Shown here: positions 54,677 to 62,881 of the stretch, piece after piece
Numbering within the stretch: position 1 is the stretch's first letter
How the letters are laid out: each line of letters opens with the position of its first letter
From: Alteromonadaceae bacterium M269
GTDB lineage: Bacteria; Pseudomonadota; Gammaproteobacteria; Enterobacterales; Alteromonadaceae
Assembly (NCBI GenBank): GCA_004353515.1
Contig: SMNZ01000002.1
Coordinates: 310,001 to 374,000, forward strand
Length of the DNA stretch: 64,000 nucleotides
Direction: 5' to 3'
Program-made: the position numbers and the translations under genes
Notes under the pieces: model-generated
What the model saw: only the letters and a program-made list of their open reading frames with translations
Databases searched by the model: none
Told to the model about the DNA's origin: nothing

Positions 54677-55258
54677 TTGACTAAACAATACCCTACAAAC
54701 TGTTTTACTAGGCTTTCTGAGAGTGAACTCGAATGTGTTTTGGCTTGGCGCAATACTGACCGTGTCCGAGGTAATATGCATTCTGACGAAGTCATTTCGT
54801 GGGAACAACATGTCGCTTGGTTCTCAAAGTTAGAAAATGATGCGACTAGAGAATTTTGGATCTTACGTCAGAACAGCAGACCAATAGGCGTGCTCAATTT
54901 CAGTGGTATTGGAAGTACAGAAATTGAGTGGGGATGCTACTTGGGTGAAACTAATGTCTGGCCTGGTAGCGGGATTTTGCTAGAGGTTGCTGCATTAGAT
55001 CGAGCGACTAAATTGAAACCCGCTGAGAAACTGGTAGCAGAAGTGTTGTCATTTAATAAAAGCGCTATTGGATTACATAAGCTGTTTGAGTACCCGCAGG
55101 TATCTAACTCCCATGGAGGTGTGAGAAACGGCGAAGAATATAACAAACTCTATTACGAGTACCCATTATCGTTGTGGGAGCAAAAGAAAGAAACGTTATT
55201 GATGAAGTTACCGAAATCGTTAAGAGCATTGGTTGAAACTATAGAATTTAGAGAATAG
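54677..55258 (+). CDS. pseH: PseH-type N-acetyltransferase
   Basis: GNAT-fold enzyme that acetylates the 4-amino group of the PseC product. 'VLAWRNTDRVRGNMHSDEVISWEQHVAWFSKL', 'REFWILRQNSRPIGVLNFSGI' and 'WGCYLGE' are typical. At 193 residues it is of normal length. The start is TTG 54677 with AGAGAGAG upstream. Its stop shares bases with the start region of the acyl carrier protein. With this gene all six pseudaminic acid steps are present. Confidence 0.88.
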   Translation: MTKQYPTNCFTRLSESELECVLAWRNTDRVRGNMHSDEVISWEQHVAWFSKLENDATREFWILRQNSRPIGVLNFSGIGSTEIEWGCYLGETNVWPGSGILLEVAALDRATKLKPAEKLVAEVLSFNKSAIGLHKLFEYPQVSNSHGGVRNGEEYNKLYYEYPLSLWEQKKETLLMKLPKSLRALVETIEFRE

Positions 55259-55260
55259 TG

Positions 55261-55512
55261 ATGAATGTAGAAGCTTCTATTAGAAATGCTATGGAACAGG
55301 TTGCAGAATTGAGTGATTGCGAGCTTGTTGAAAATATAGAGCAAGAGACAGTTTTATTAGATTGCGGACTGGACTCACTTGGGTATGCGATGTTAGTTGC
55401 TCAATTGGAAGAGGAGTTAGGTTTTGACCCATTCACAGAGCAGCAAGTTACAAGTTATCCGAGTACTTTCGGTGAGTTTGTAGCTATCTATCAAGCATGT
55501 CTGGATAAGTAG
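55261..55512 (+). CDS. Acyl carrier protein
   Basis: 83 residues with the phosphopantetheine site LDCGLDSLGYAML (attachment Ser39) in a small acidic helical protein. The position between pseH and an acyl-activating ligase suggests it carries an acyl group made or selected by the next two gene products rather than serving bulk fatty-acid synthesis. ACP-type genes are known in some flagellin glycosylation islands. A GTG three bases upstream is an alternative start. Confidence 0.88.
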   Translation: MNVEASIRNAMEQVAELSDCELVENIEQETVLLDCGLDSLGYAMLVAQLEEELGFDPFTEQQVTSYPSTFGEFVAIYQACLDK

Positions 55513-55524
55513 AGAGGCTATCAG

Positions 55525-56823
55525 TTGACCTTGCTTGAACTCCTTGAAAAACAAACACTTGAAAAGGCTGCGATAACGGACCAAGAGTCTTTCTCTTATG
55601 CTGAGCTAATTCAACAAGCAAAGTCGTATAGAAATCAATTCAGTGATATCAAGGGGTGTTCTGTAGCGATAATTTACGGTGACATTAAAGAATTTATTGT
55701 CGCTTTGTGTGCTTTGGACGGGTTCTGCAAAAACCTTTATTTGTTGCCTGATCGTCACACGTTTCCGAATATGGTTGTTAACGACACTTCAATTGTTCTA
55801 TGGCCAGATCATGAGATTATTCAAGCAGAAGAAGCTGTAAAGGCCCCGTGTATTAATACTCGGTGGTTTATTGCAACATCTGGAACGACATCTGTTCCAA
55901 AGTGGATTGAGCATCAATTTGAATCATTAATAGGCTCGGTTAAGACTAGCAACAAGATGAGTAAATTGGTGTGGGGGCTACTTTATCAGCCCTTTAGATT
56001 TGCAGGGCTTCAAGTCCTGCTGCAATCCTTAGTTAGTGGTGCAAGTATCGTCGACCTAACTTCAGAGGAAGTGAAGGAAAAACTGCTCAAAATGCATAAG
56101 TTTGGTGTCTCAGCGGTTTCTGCGACACCAGGGATGTGGCGTCAGCTTTTGATGGGAGAGAAACTGTCAGAGCTTGTGTTATCTCATATAACATTAGGTG
56201 GGGAGATCGCTGAACAATCATTATTAGACATGCTGAAGAGAACCTTCTCTCAAGCTCAAGTGAGGCACATTTACGCATCAACTGAAGCTGGGGTTGGTTT
56301 TGTCGTTAGTGATGGTAAGGCTGGGTTTCCGGCCGATTGGCTGGCGGAAAGCAAAGATAATTTGTTGTCTATGTTTATTGACGATAGCCAGCATCTTTGG
56401 ATTAGATCTAACGCTGTTAGCCAAGCTATAGTGAATGAGCTTGCTGATAAAAATGGTTTTATTGATACACAAGACTTGGTAGAAGTTAAAGGTGACCGAG
56501 TACTATTTCTTGGACGAGCTACTGGGGTAATTAATGTTGGTGGCAATAAGGTTCATCCAGAACTTATTGAGCAAACGCTTCATGATATAGAAGGGGTTCG
56601 TGGTGCTCATGTCTACGCTAAAAAGAATAGTGTCCTCGGGAGTCTTGTACACGCGGATGTGGTTGTTTGCGAAAGGGATGATTTGTTGGCGTTTAAAAAG
56701 GAAATCATCGAGTACTGTAAATCTAAGCTCCAAAGGTATGAAATACCCGCCACAATTAAGTTTGTTGATAATTTGGCCATGACACAGGCTGGAAAATTAA
56801 GAAGAGAAACAATGAATGCGTGA
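55525..56823 (+). CDS. AMP-binding acyl ligase (short form)
   Basis: Adenylate-forming enzyme of 432 residues, shorter than the typical 500 or more. Core motifs are visible: A3 'FIATSGTTSVPKWIEHQF', A5 'IYASTEAGVG', A8 'GRATGVINVGGNKVHPELIE' and A10 'QAGKLRRE'. The N-terminal lobe is reduced. It would activate a carboxylic acid as the acyl-AMP and load the neighbouring ACP. The acid is not predictable by eye. The start is TTG 55525. It overlaps the SDR gene by 8 bases. Confidence 0.85.
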   Translation: MTLLELLEKQTLEKAAITDQESFSYAELIQQAKSYRNQFSDIKGCSVAIIYGDIKEFIVALCALDGFCKNLYLLPDRHTFPNMVVNDTSIVLWPDHEIIQAEEAVKAPCINTRWFIATSGTTSVPKWIEHQFESLIGSVKTSNKMSKLVWGLLYQPFRFAGLQVLLQSLVSGASIVDLTSEEVKEKLLKMHKFGVSAVSATPGMWRQLLMGEKLSELVLSHITLGGEIAEQSLLDMLKRTFSQAQVRHIYASTEAGVGFVVSDGKAGFPADWLAESKDNLLSMFIDDSQHLWIRSNAVSQAIVNELADKNGFIDTQDLVEVKGDRVLFLGRATGVINVGGNKVHPELIEQTLHDIEGVRGAHVYAKKNSVLGSLVHADVVVCERDDLLAFKKEIIEYCKSKLQRYEIPATIKFVDNLAMTQAGKLRRETMNA

Positions 56824-57541
56824 CTATGTCGTTGTAACTGGTGCAAGCAGAGGTTTGGGGTTAGCGGTATGTCGCCAACTCCTGCTAGACGGCTACTCTG
56901 TCGTTGCCGTTGCCCGGGCTCTTACTGATGAATTAAAAGTACTGTCAGAGAAATATACTGATGATTTGAAATTCTCAGCATTAGATTTATCACAAACTGA
57001 TGAGCTTCCGGAGTTTTGCCAGCGTTTGATCAAAGAGTTCGGAAGACCTTACGCTCTCATCAATAATGCCGCATCGGGACATGATGGTGTCTTGGCTACC
57101 ATGCCTAATGAAGAGATCGGAAACCTATTAGAGTTGAACATTCAGGCACCTATTTTACTCTCTAAATATTTAGTTCGTTCTATGATGCTCAATAGACGTG
57201 GAAGGATTATTAATATTTCATCAATCATTGCTAAAACTGGGTTTAATGGTTTGAGTGTTTATGCGGCAACAAAAGCTGCACTTGAAGGCTTTAGTCGTTC
57301 GCTTGCACGTGAAGTCGGGAAAGCTGGTATTACAGTTAATTGCGTTGCTCCAGGGTATTTGAAGACGGATATGACGTCTGAATTGACTGGCGAAAAGCTG
57401 AAAAGTATTGAACGAAGAAGTCCTTTAGGTCAGCTAGCAAATGTTGAAGACGTAGCTCATATGGTGTCGTACTTATTATCTGAAAAGGCAGATAGAGTTA
57501 CTGGGACTGTAATGACTGTTGATGCGGGTAGTACGGCGTAA
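56816..57541 (+). CDS. SDR family oxidoreductase (FabG-like)
   Basis: A short-chain dehydrogenase of 241 residues: cofactor motif TGASRGLGLAV, 'LINNAASG', catalytic Ser in 'INISSIIAKTG', and Tyr/Lys in 'YAATKAALEGF'. The best resemblance is to 3-oxoacyl-ACP reductases. With the ACP and ligase it could set a 3-hydroxyacyl group. It ends the operon at a terminator. Alternatively it acts directly on a sugar. Confidence 0.85.
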   Translation: MRDYVVVTGASRGLGLAVCRQLLLDGYSVVAVARALTDELKVLSEKYTDDLKFSALDLSQTDELPEFCQRLIKEFGRPYALINNAASGHDGVLATMPNEEIGNLLELNIQAPILLSKYLVRSMMLNRRGRIINISSIIAKTGFNGLSVYAATKAALEGFSRSLAREVGKAGITVNCVAPGYLKTDMTSELTGEKLKSIERRSPLGQLANVEDVAHMVSYLLSEKADRVTGTVMTVDAGSTA

Positions 57542-57579
57542 AAACTCGTATAAAAAAGTCTAGCATATTGATGAATATG

Positions 57580-57609
57580 AAAGCCGAACATTAGCTATGT
57601 TCGGCTTTT
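57580..57609. terminator. Terminator between convergent genes
   Basis: AAGCCGAACAT/ATGTTCGGCTT, an 11-bp perfect stem with a 5-base loop and A/T flanks on both sides, suitable for both the SDR operon and the reverse gene at 57624. Confidence 0.85.
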
Positions 57610-57623
57610 CAATTCTAGAAGCA

Positions 57624-58163
57624 CTATTTACGGAAGACTCTTCTGTTTCTGACTGATAAAGCAATAAGCAAACTCCCGAACAGAAACAATATACTTGGTT
57701 CATCTACCTGCAGAGTGGCAGTTCCAGCATTAACAATTTGATGTAAACCTGAATTGTTATTAGCGCTCGTAAACTCAAAGCGATAACTAAATTCATCTCC
57801 AGTAATAATCTCACTAATATTAACAACGAAGCTTGCAGGGTTGTTGAAAAACTGTCCAATCAATTGATCATTGATAAATACGTTAACAAAGTCATTAATG
57901 TTGCGTCGTCTGTCTTCATCGTTGACAACGGAGAACTCTAAAAGATACTCACCAAACGTGGGTAAGAATACGGCTCCCTCAATAAACCCTTGAGTTGTTG
58001 AACCAAGTCGCACTCGCTCTGGTCCAGAAAAAATTGGATTTGCTTCGATAATGCCAGCGCTAGCTTTTTGATTCGAAATAAAATTTGTTGGGATAATAGT
58101 TGCTTCTGAAAATGTTGAAATGAATAATGATACAATAAATATCATCCTGATTAGGTGCTGCAT
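57624..58163 (-). CDS. PEP-CTERM-like secreted protein
   Basis: 179 residues with a signal peptide (MIFIVSLFISTFSEA) and a C-terminal tail of VDEPSIL, hydrophobic LFLFGSLLIALSV, then RNRRVFRK, a PEP-CTERM-type sorting signal with DEPS in place of PEP. The body looks beta-rich ('GFIEGAVFLPTFGEYLLEFSV'). I know no function. It is a second probable exosortase substrate, the first being at 8299. It is divergent from the phosphonate operon. Confidence 0.7.
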   Translation of the reverse strand: MQHLIRMIFIVSLFISTFSEATIIPTNFISNQKASAGIIEANPIFSGPERVRLGSTTQGFIEGAVFLPTFGEYLLEFSVVNDEDRRRNINDFVNVFINDQLIGQFFNNPASFVVNISEIITGDEFSYRFEFTSANNNSGLHQIVNAGTATLQVDEPSILFLFGSLLIALSVRNRRVFRK

Positions 58164-58443
58164 TGCGCATTCTCCATGTTAATTGAAGCCTTAAAATGCC
58201 TTTCATCTTAAAGCGGATAATTGATCTTTCTTGTAGTGGTAAAATATCGACACTTTTGTAGAAAACTGAAGTGATTTTGACGTGCGTTATATGACACATT
58301 GAATAAGCTAGCGAGGTTATTAAAGCTTTAGATATGCTGGGTCGATAAGAGAAGAGGCTTGATTGAAGAGCGTTCGATAAAGCTTTATTGCCCCGACAAA
58401 ATGCATGTGGCAGTTGAACAATCCGAATGGACAATAAAAATTT

Positions 58444-59745
58444 ATGACTAAAAGTGTATATGTTGGGATGAGTGCAGACTTAGTGCACCCAGGACATTTA
58501 AATATCATTAAGAAAGCTGCTGAGCTTGGTGATGTAACTGTTGGCTTGTTGACCGACCAAGCTATTGCTAGTTATAAAAGAGTACCTTTTATGACGTTTG
58601 AGCAAAGGCTACAAATTATTGAGAACATTAAAGGTGTCTCTCAAGTCGTTCCTCAAACGACTCTGGATTATGTACCTAATCTAGAAAAGCTCAAACCTGA
58701 TTATGTTGTTCATGGCGACGACTGGCGTGAAGGTGTTCAAAAGAAAACGAGACAAAAAGTCATTGATTGCCTTGAGCAGTGGCAAGGTGAGCTCATTGAA
58801 GTGCCGTATACTAAGGGTATATCTTCGACCAAATTACATGAAGCGATGAAAGAGGTGGGAACGACCCCTCAGATTAGGCTTAAAACGCTTAAACGCTATT
58901 TGGCGGCAAAGCCTTTGCTTCGGTTTTTAGATATTCACAACGCACTGTCTGGGCTGATTATAGAGAATGTCAAAGTAGAAACAGATAACGGGAAGCAAGA
59001 ATTTGATGGTATGTGGGGCAGCAGCCTGACCGATTCTACAGCTAAAGGGAAGCCAGATATTGAAGCTGTTGATGTGTCATCAAGAATGAATACTTTAAAC
59101 GAAATTCTCGAAGTGACAACTAAGCCAATTATTTATGACGGAGATACGGGCGGAAAGACAGAACACTTCGTCTTTACAGTTAAAACGTTGGAACGGTTAG
59201 GCGTTTCGGCAGTCATTATTGAAGATAAAACCGGATTAAAGAAAAACTCCCTGTTTGGTACTGAAGTTGAGCAAACCCAAGATAGCATTGAGAACTTTTG
59301 TGCGAAAATTCAAGCGGGAAAAAATGCACAGGCAACAAATGATTTTATGATTATTGCGCGCATTGAGAGCCTTATTCTAGGGAAAGGAATTGATGATGCT
59401 ATCCAAAGAGCTGAAGCGTTTTTGGACGCCGGAGCTGATGGCATTATGATCCATAGTCGTGAAAAGGCACCTGACGAAATATTTGAGTTTTGCGATAGGT
59501 ACGCACAATTGAAAAACAAGAAAACACTGGTAGCTGTACCTTCGAGTTATAACAGTGTGTATGAATCTCAACTTCAAGAGAGGGGAGTCAATATCGTTAT
59601 CTATGCAAATCAATTGTTGCGAAGTGCTTATCCAGCAATGGTTAATACCGCTAAGTCTATTCTGGAGCATGGTCGTTCGGCAGAAGTCGACGATAAAATG
59701 ATGCCTATCAAACAAATTCTTGAACTCATTCCAGGTGGCAAATAG
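58444..59745 (+). CDS. pepM: Fom1-like fusion: cytidylyltransferase + PEP mutase
   Basis: The 433-residue protein has two domains. Residues 1-140 are a nucleotidyltransferase of the CTP/TagD type with HPGH at 15-18 and GISSTKLHE at 125-133. Residues about 155-430 are phosphoenolpyruvate phosphomutase, with DGDTGG at 232-237 and the signature [10 protein letters not shown] at 260-269. PepM converts PEP to phosphonopyruvate, the entry to nearly all phosphonates. Fom1 of Streptomyces fosfomycin synthesis has this order and length; its first domain makes the CMP ester of 2-hydroxyethylphosphonate. ATG 58444 is the first gene of a four- to five-gene unit; the last base is shared with the next start. 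Assignment is by motif and architecture, not by search. Confidence 0.9.
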   Translation: MTKSVYVGMSADLVHPGHLNIIKKAAELGDVTVGLLTDQAIASYKRVPFMTFEQRLQIIENIKGVSQVVPQTTLDYVPNLEKLKPDYVVHGDDWREGVQKKTRQKVIDCLEQWQGELIEVPYTKGISSTKLHEAMKEVGTTPQIRLKTLKRYLAAKPLLRFLDIHNALSGLIIENVKVETDNGKQEFDGMWGSSLTDSTAKGKPDIEAVDVSSRMNTLNEILEVTTKPIIYDGDTGGKTEHFVFTVKTLERLGVSAVIIEDKTGLKKNSLFGTEVEQTQDSIENFCAKIQAGKNAQATNDFMIIARIESLILGKGIDDAIQRAEAFLDAGADGIMIHSREKAPDEIFEFCDRYAQLKNKKTLVAVPSSYNSVYESQLQERGVNIVIYANQLLRSAYPAMVNTAKSILEHGRSAEVDDKMMPIKQILELIPGGK

Positions 59746-60872
59746 TGATATTGCCCTCAGACTTTTGCAATTTACTTGCAAAAAGCGGTGTTGATTTTTT
59801 CTGTGGCGTTCCAGACTCGTTATTGAAGAACTTGTGTGCTCATATTGATAATTTCTACTCCGAGCAACAGCATGTAATTACTGCGAATGAAGGGAACGCA
59901 GTTGGTTTAGCAATTGGTCGTTACCTGGGAAGTGGGAAGCCGGCTGCTGTTTATATGCAGAATTCTGGTTTGGGTAATGCCATTAATCCTTTGGCATCCT
60001 TAGCTGATCTGCAAGTTTATAGCATCCCCATGCTACTTATTATTGGATGGCGTGGTGAGCCAAATGTTAAGGATGAACCTCAGCATGTAAAGCAAGGGCA
60101 GATAACCGAGCATCAACTTTCAATCATGGGTATTCCTTATGTCGTTATTGATGCAACGACGGATATTGAGCATGCAATAACCCCCTTGATTGAAAAGATG
60201 ACAAGCCGAAGTCAACCCGTCGCAGTTGTGGTTAGGAAAAATACTTTTTCTGCGCCTGACGTGAATGTGCAAACATCTGCTACAGAGTTTGAATTAAGAC
60301 GAGAAGTTGCATTATCTATTCTACTGGAGCAGATGGATAGTAGTGATATAGTCATATCAACAACAGGAAAGACGTCTAGAGAATTATATGAGCTGCGCCA
60401 AAAACGTGGTGAAAATATCACAGATTTCCTGACAGTCGGTGGTATGGGGCATACAGCTTCTATAGCGATGGGTGTTTGCTTGTCAAATATAGAAAAGCGA
60501 GTAGTTGCTCTTGATGGCGATGGTTCTATGCTTATGCATATGGGTGCGCTACCTGTCATCGCCAATAAAGGATGCTCAAATCTAATTCATATTGTTTTAA
60601 ATAACCAATGTCATGAATCTGTGGGAGGGCAACCCACTGTCGCGGGTGACATCGATATGGAGAAGTTATCCTTATCGTGCGGATATCAGCACTATTACTG
60701 TGCTGATGACCAAGCCTCAGTTGTTGCAAATTGGGAAAAGCTCCGAGAGCTGGATGGCCCTATATTTTTCGAAATTAAAATAGCCAAGGGAGCAAGAGCT
60801 GATCTTGGCCGCCCCAAAAGTACGCCCATTGAGAATAAACGCAGTTTTATGCAGCATATTGGCAACATGTAA
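59745..60872 (+). CDS. ppd: Phosphonopyruvate decarboxylase
   Basis: TPP enzyme that decarboxylates phosphonopyruvate to phosphonoacetaldehyde, pulling the unfavourable PepM reaction forward. The N-terminal half has 'DFFCGVPDSLLKNLCAHID' and 'ITANEGNAVGLAIG'. The C-terminal half has the TPP motif 'VALDGDGSMLMHMGALPVI' followed by NNQCHESVGGQPT. It has 375 residues, the normal Ppd (Fom2) length. GTG 59745 overlaps the previous stop, and its own stop overlaps the next start, so the three genes are translationally linked. Confidence 0.94.
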   Translation: MILPSDFCNLLAKSGVDFFCGVPDSLLKNLCAHIDNFYSEQQHVITANEGNAVGLAIGRYLGSGKPAAVYMQNSGLGNAINPLASLADLQVYSIPMLLIIGWRGEPNVKDEPQHVKQGQITEHQLSIMGIPYVVIDATTDIEHAITPLIEKMTSRSQPVAVVVRKNTFSAPDVNVQTSATEFELRREVALSILLEQMDSSDIVISTTGKTSRELYELRQKRGENITDFLTVGGMGHTASIAMGVCLSNIEKRVVALDGDGSMLMHMGALPVIANKGCSNLIHIVLNNQCHESVGGQPTVAGDIDMEKLSLSCGYQHYYCADDQASVVANWEKLRELDGPIFFEIKIAKGARADLGRPKSTPIENKRSFMQHIGNM

Positions 60873-61939
60873 TGAGCTTTGATGCGTTAAAAAATATTAA
60901 ATCTATTGAGATAGGTGACCTATTTTCATTACTCCCTTCTTATGATTTGGGGGATCAGGCTTTGTTGCTAACGTCAGGGCACTTCGCTCGTCAGGATTTT
61001 GCGAGCCGAATCGTTAAGTCTCTGCCCAACATTAACGTTTTGGTGTGCAGTCAGGTCACACCTAACCCCGAAGTAAAGAACTTAGAGCGCTTAAAAGATA
61101 AATACAAAGCTCGATTCTCTAGCATCATTGCGTTAGGAGGGGGAAGTGTTCTAGATACTGCAAAAATTTTGAGTTTGTGGCTGGGTAGTAGAGATACTTT
61201 ATTTAGTGCGTTGAACGACAGCTGTTTGAAGAATGTGCCACTAATTCCTGTTATTGCTATACCAACGACAGCTGGAACAGGTGCAGAGGTAACTCCGTTT
61301 GCTACAGCTTGGGATAGGGAAAACAATAAGAAGCATTCAATTACTGGAATTAAGCCATCGAGCGTTATTCTTGACGCTAATATGACGCTTTCCTTAGGAC
61401 GCTCTGAGACACTTTATTCTGCACTAGATGCGTTGTCACATGCTCTGGAGTCGTTGTGGAATATCAACCGAACAGATAAAACATCTGAATATGCGCTGGC
61501 CGCAATAGATTTAATCTGCCACTACTTACCCCAGGTGTTGGATAAATCGGACAATATTGAAGCAAGGGAGAAGCTGTTATTAGCGGCGACACTATCCGGC
61601 TTAGCCATCTCTGAGACTAAGACAGCTATCGCGCACGCAATTTCTTACCCAGTGACTCTCCAGTTTGGAGTTCCGCACGGATTAGCATGTAGTTTTACTT
61701 TGATGAGTATTCTTAACCTGTATGGGTATGAAAAATTAAACTTATCTCGTGATCTAGCCGATAGGGTAGTTAGCCTGCTTAGAAATTTGAAGCTTAGTGA
61801 GGAAATAGAACGATTTGTTCAGTGGCCTGACTTGCTAGAACAGATGAATACTCAACTTGATCCGAGTCGAGCTGGAAATTTCGCTATCAAATTTGGAGAG
61901 CAGGATATTCTTGATATCATTCAAGGTGCCCGTGATTAA
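60872..61939 (+). CDS. Iron-containing alcohol dehydrogenase (phosphonoacetaldehyde reductase)
   Basis: 355 residues of the group III metal-dependent alcohol dehydrogenase family: nucleotide site 'IALGGGSVLDTAKI', 'IPTTAGTGAEVTPFA', and metal-site histidines in 'ALDALSHALESLW' and 'FGVPHGLACSFT'. After Ppd, a family member of this type (FomC/PhpC) reduces phosphonoacetaldehyde to 2-hydroxyethylphosphonate. No aminotransferase for 2-aminoethylphosphonate is seen, so the hydroxy product is favoured. ATG 60872 overlaps the Ppd stop. Confidence 0.88.
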   Translation: MSFDALKNIKSIEIGDLFSLLPSYDLGDQALLLTSGHFARQDFASRIVKSLPNINVLVCSQVTPNPEVKNLERLKDKYKARFSSIIALGGGSVLDTAKILSLWLGSRDTLFSALNDSCLKNVPLIPVIAIPTTAGTGAEVTPFATAWDRENNKKHSITGIKPSSVILDANMTLSLGRSETLYSALDALSHALESLWNINRTDKTSEYALAAIDLICHYLPQVLDKSDNIEAREKLLLAATLSGLAISETKTAIAHAISYPVTLQFGVPHGLACSFTLMSILNLYGYEKLNLSRDLADRVVSLLRNLKLSEEIERFVQWPDLLEQMNTQLDPSRAGNFAIKFGEQDILDIIQGARD

Positions 61940-61957
61940 ATTGAGAGCTGTTGTATT

Positions 61958-62881
61958 GTGAAAATCCGAACTTTGTTATTTGGCGCTGGGCAGGGTGCAA
62001 GACAATATATAGAGAACAATAGTTCATCACGTGAATTCGTTGGGTTCCTGGATAACGATGAATCAAAACATGAGACTTCATTTGAAGGCTTACCTATTTA
62101 CGCCCCATTCATGTTGGGCGAATTAATCTACGATCAAATCGTTATCACCACGCAGTGGGCATTAGATGTTCAAAAACAACTTATCAATGACTTCGGTGTT
62201 GATGTTAATAAAGTTGTTTTACCTGAAAAAAAGCAACTTAAAAAGCCAACGCCTTTCCTTAATCCAGTGAGCCTTGATTTAGCAAGACATATTGTTAAAG
62301 CAATCAATACATTGGCGATAGAGCGAGAACTCCCGTTGGCAACTGATTTCGGTACGTTGCTCGGCATAGTGAGAGATGATGATATTATCCCCTGGGATGA
62401 CGATATTGACTTTTCTGTACCTGTAGAACGCGCAGAGGCGGCAGAAGCAGTGTGTCAGAGATTTGTTGAGGAGCAGCCAAGAACCCTATTTTGGCGGCTT
62501 GAAAAATTAAAGAATAATGCAGGAAAATCTGCTGGTTTACTGATTAAGTTCACCGACCCTAATGGTGAGGTCAGTGAGTTTACGACCTCTGTTTGTTTTA
62601 GAGAAAATGTTGATGGTAATGCACTGCATATGCCTAGCCTAGGTATGTGGTATGCGCCAGTTGAGTATTTTGATCAAACTGAAGTATTCCTGTGGAAGGG
62701 GACTCAAATTCAGGTTCCTAAAAACTATTTAAGCTACTTAAGTTTTGTTTATGGAGATTGGAAGGTACCCAAGAAGGATATCCAGCTTTCGGATTATGCG
62801 CATACAAGGGAAGTTAGCTTCGAGGATGTTAAGAGTGCAGCGATGAGCTGTGAACTGCTCGAGCAGAGTAACGCGAGATAA
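61958..62881 (+). CDS. LicD-family phosphotransferase with N-terminal Rossmann segment
   Basis: 307 residues. Residues about 100-300 are LicD: 'ATDFGTLLGIVRDDDIIPWDDDIDF' with TDFGTLLG at 129-136 and WDDDID at 146-151. LicD proteins move phosphocholine-type groups from CDP-choline onto glycans. Residues 1-90 form an extra domain (LLFGAGQGARQYI, 'FVGFLDNDESKH') resembling the NAD-binding start of PglD/epimerase-type proteins. In this operon the natural donor would be the CMP ester of 2-hydroxyethylphosphonate made by the Fom1-like protein. GTG 61958 starts 18 bases after the dehydrogenase. Confidence 0.88.
   Translation: MKIRTLLFGAGQGARQYIENNSSSREFVGFLDNDESKHETSFEGLPIYAPFMLGELIYDQIVITTQWALDVQKQLINDFGVDVNKVVLPEKKQLKKPTPFLNPVSLDLARHIVKAINTLAIERELPLATDFGTLLGIVRDDDIIPWDDDIDFSVPVERAEAAEAVCQRFVEEQPRTLFWRLEKLKNNAGKSAGLLIKFTDPNGEVSEFTTSVCFRENVDGNALHMPSLGMWYAPVEYFDQTEVFLWKGTQIQVPKNYLSYLSFVYGDWKVPKKDIQLSDYAHTREVSFEDVKSAAMSCELLEQSNAR

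Noticed and set aside
58277-58310. TTGACG-N17-TGAATA as the phosphonate operon promoter
   Set aside because: The -10 match is poor; the promoter of this operon cannot be placed with confidence.
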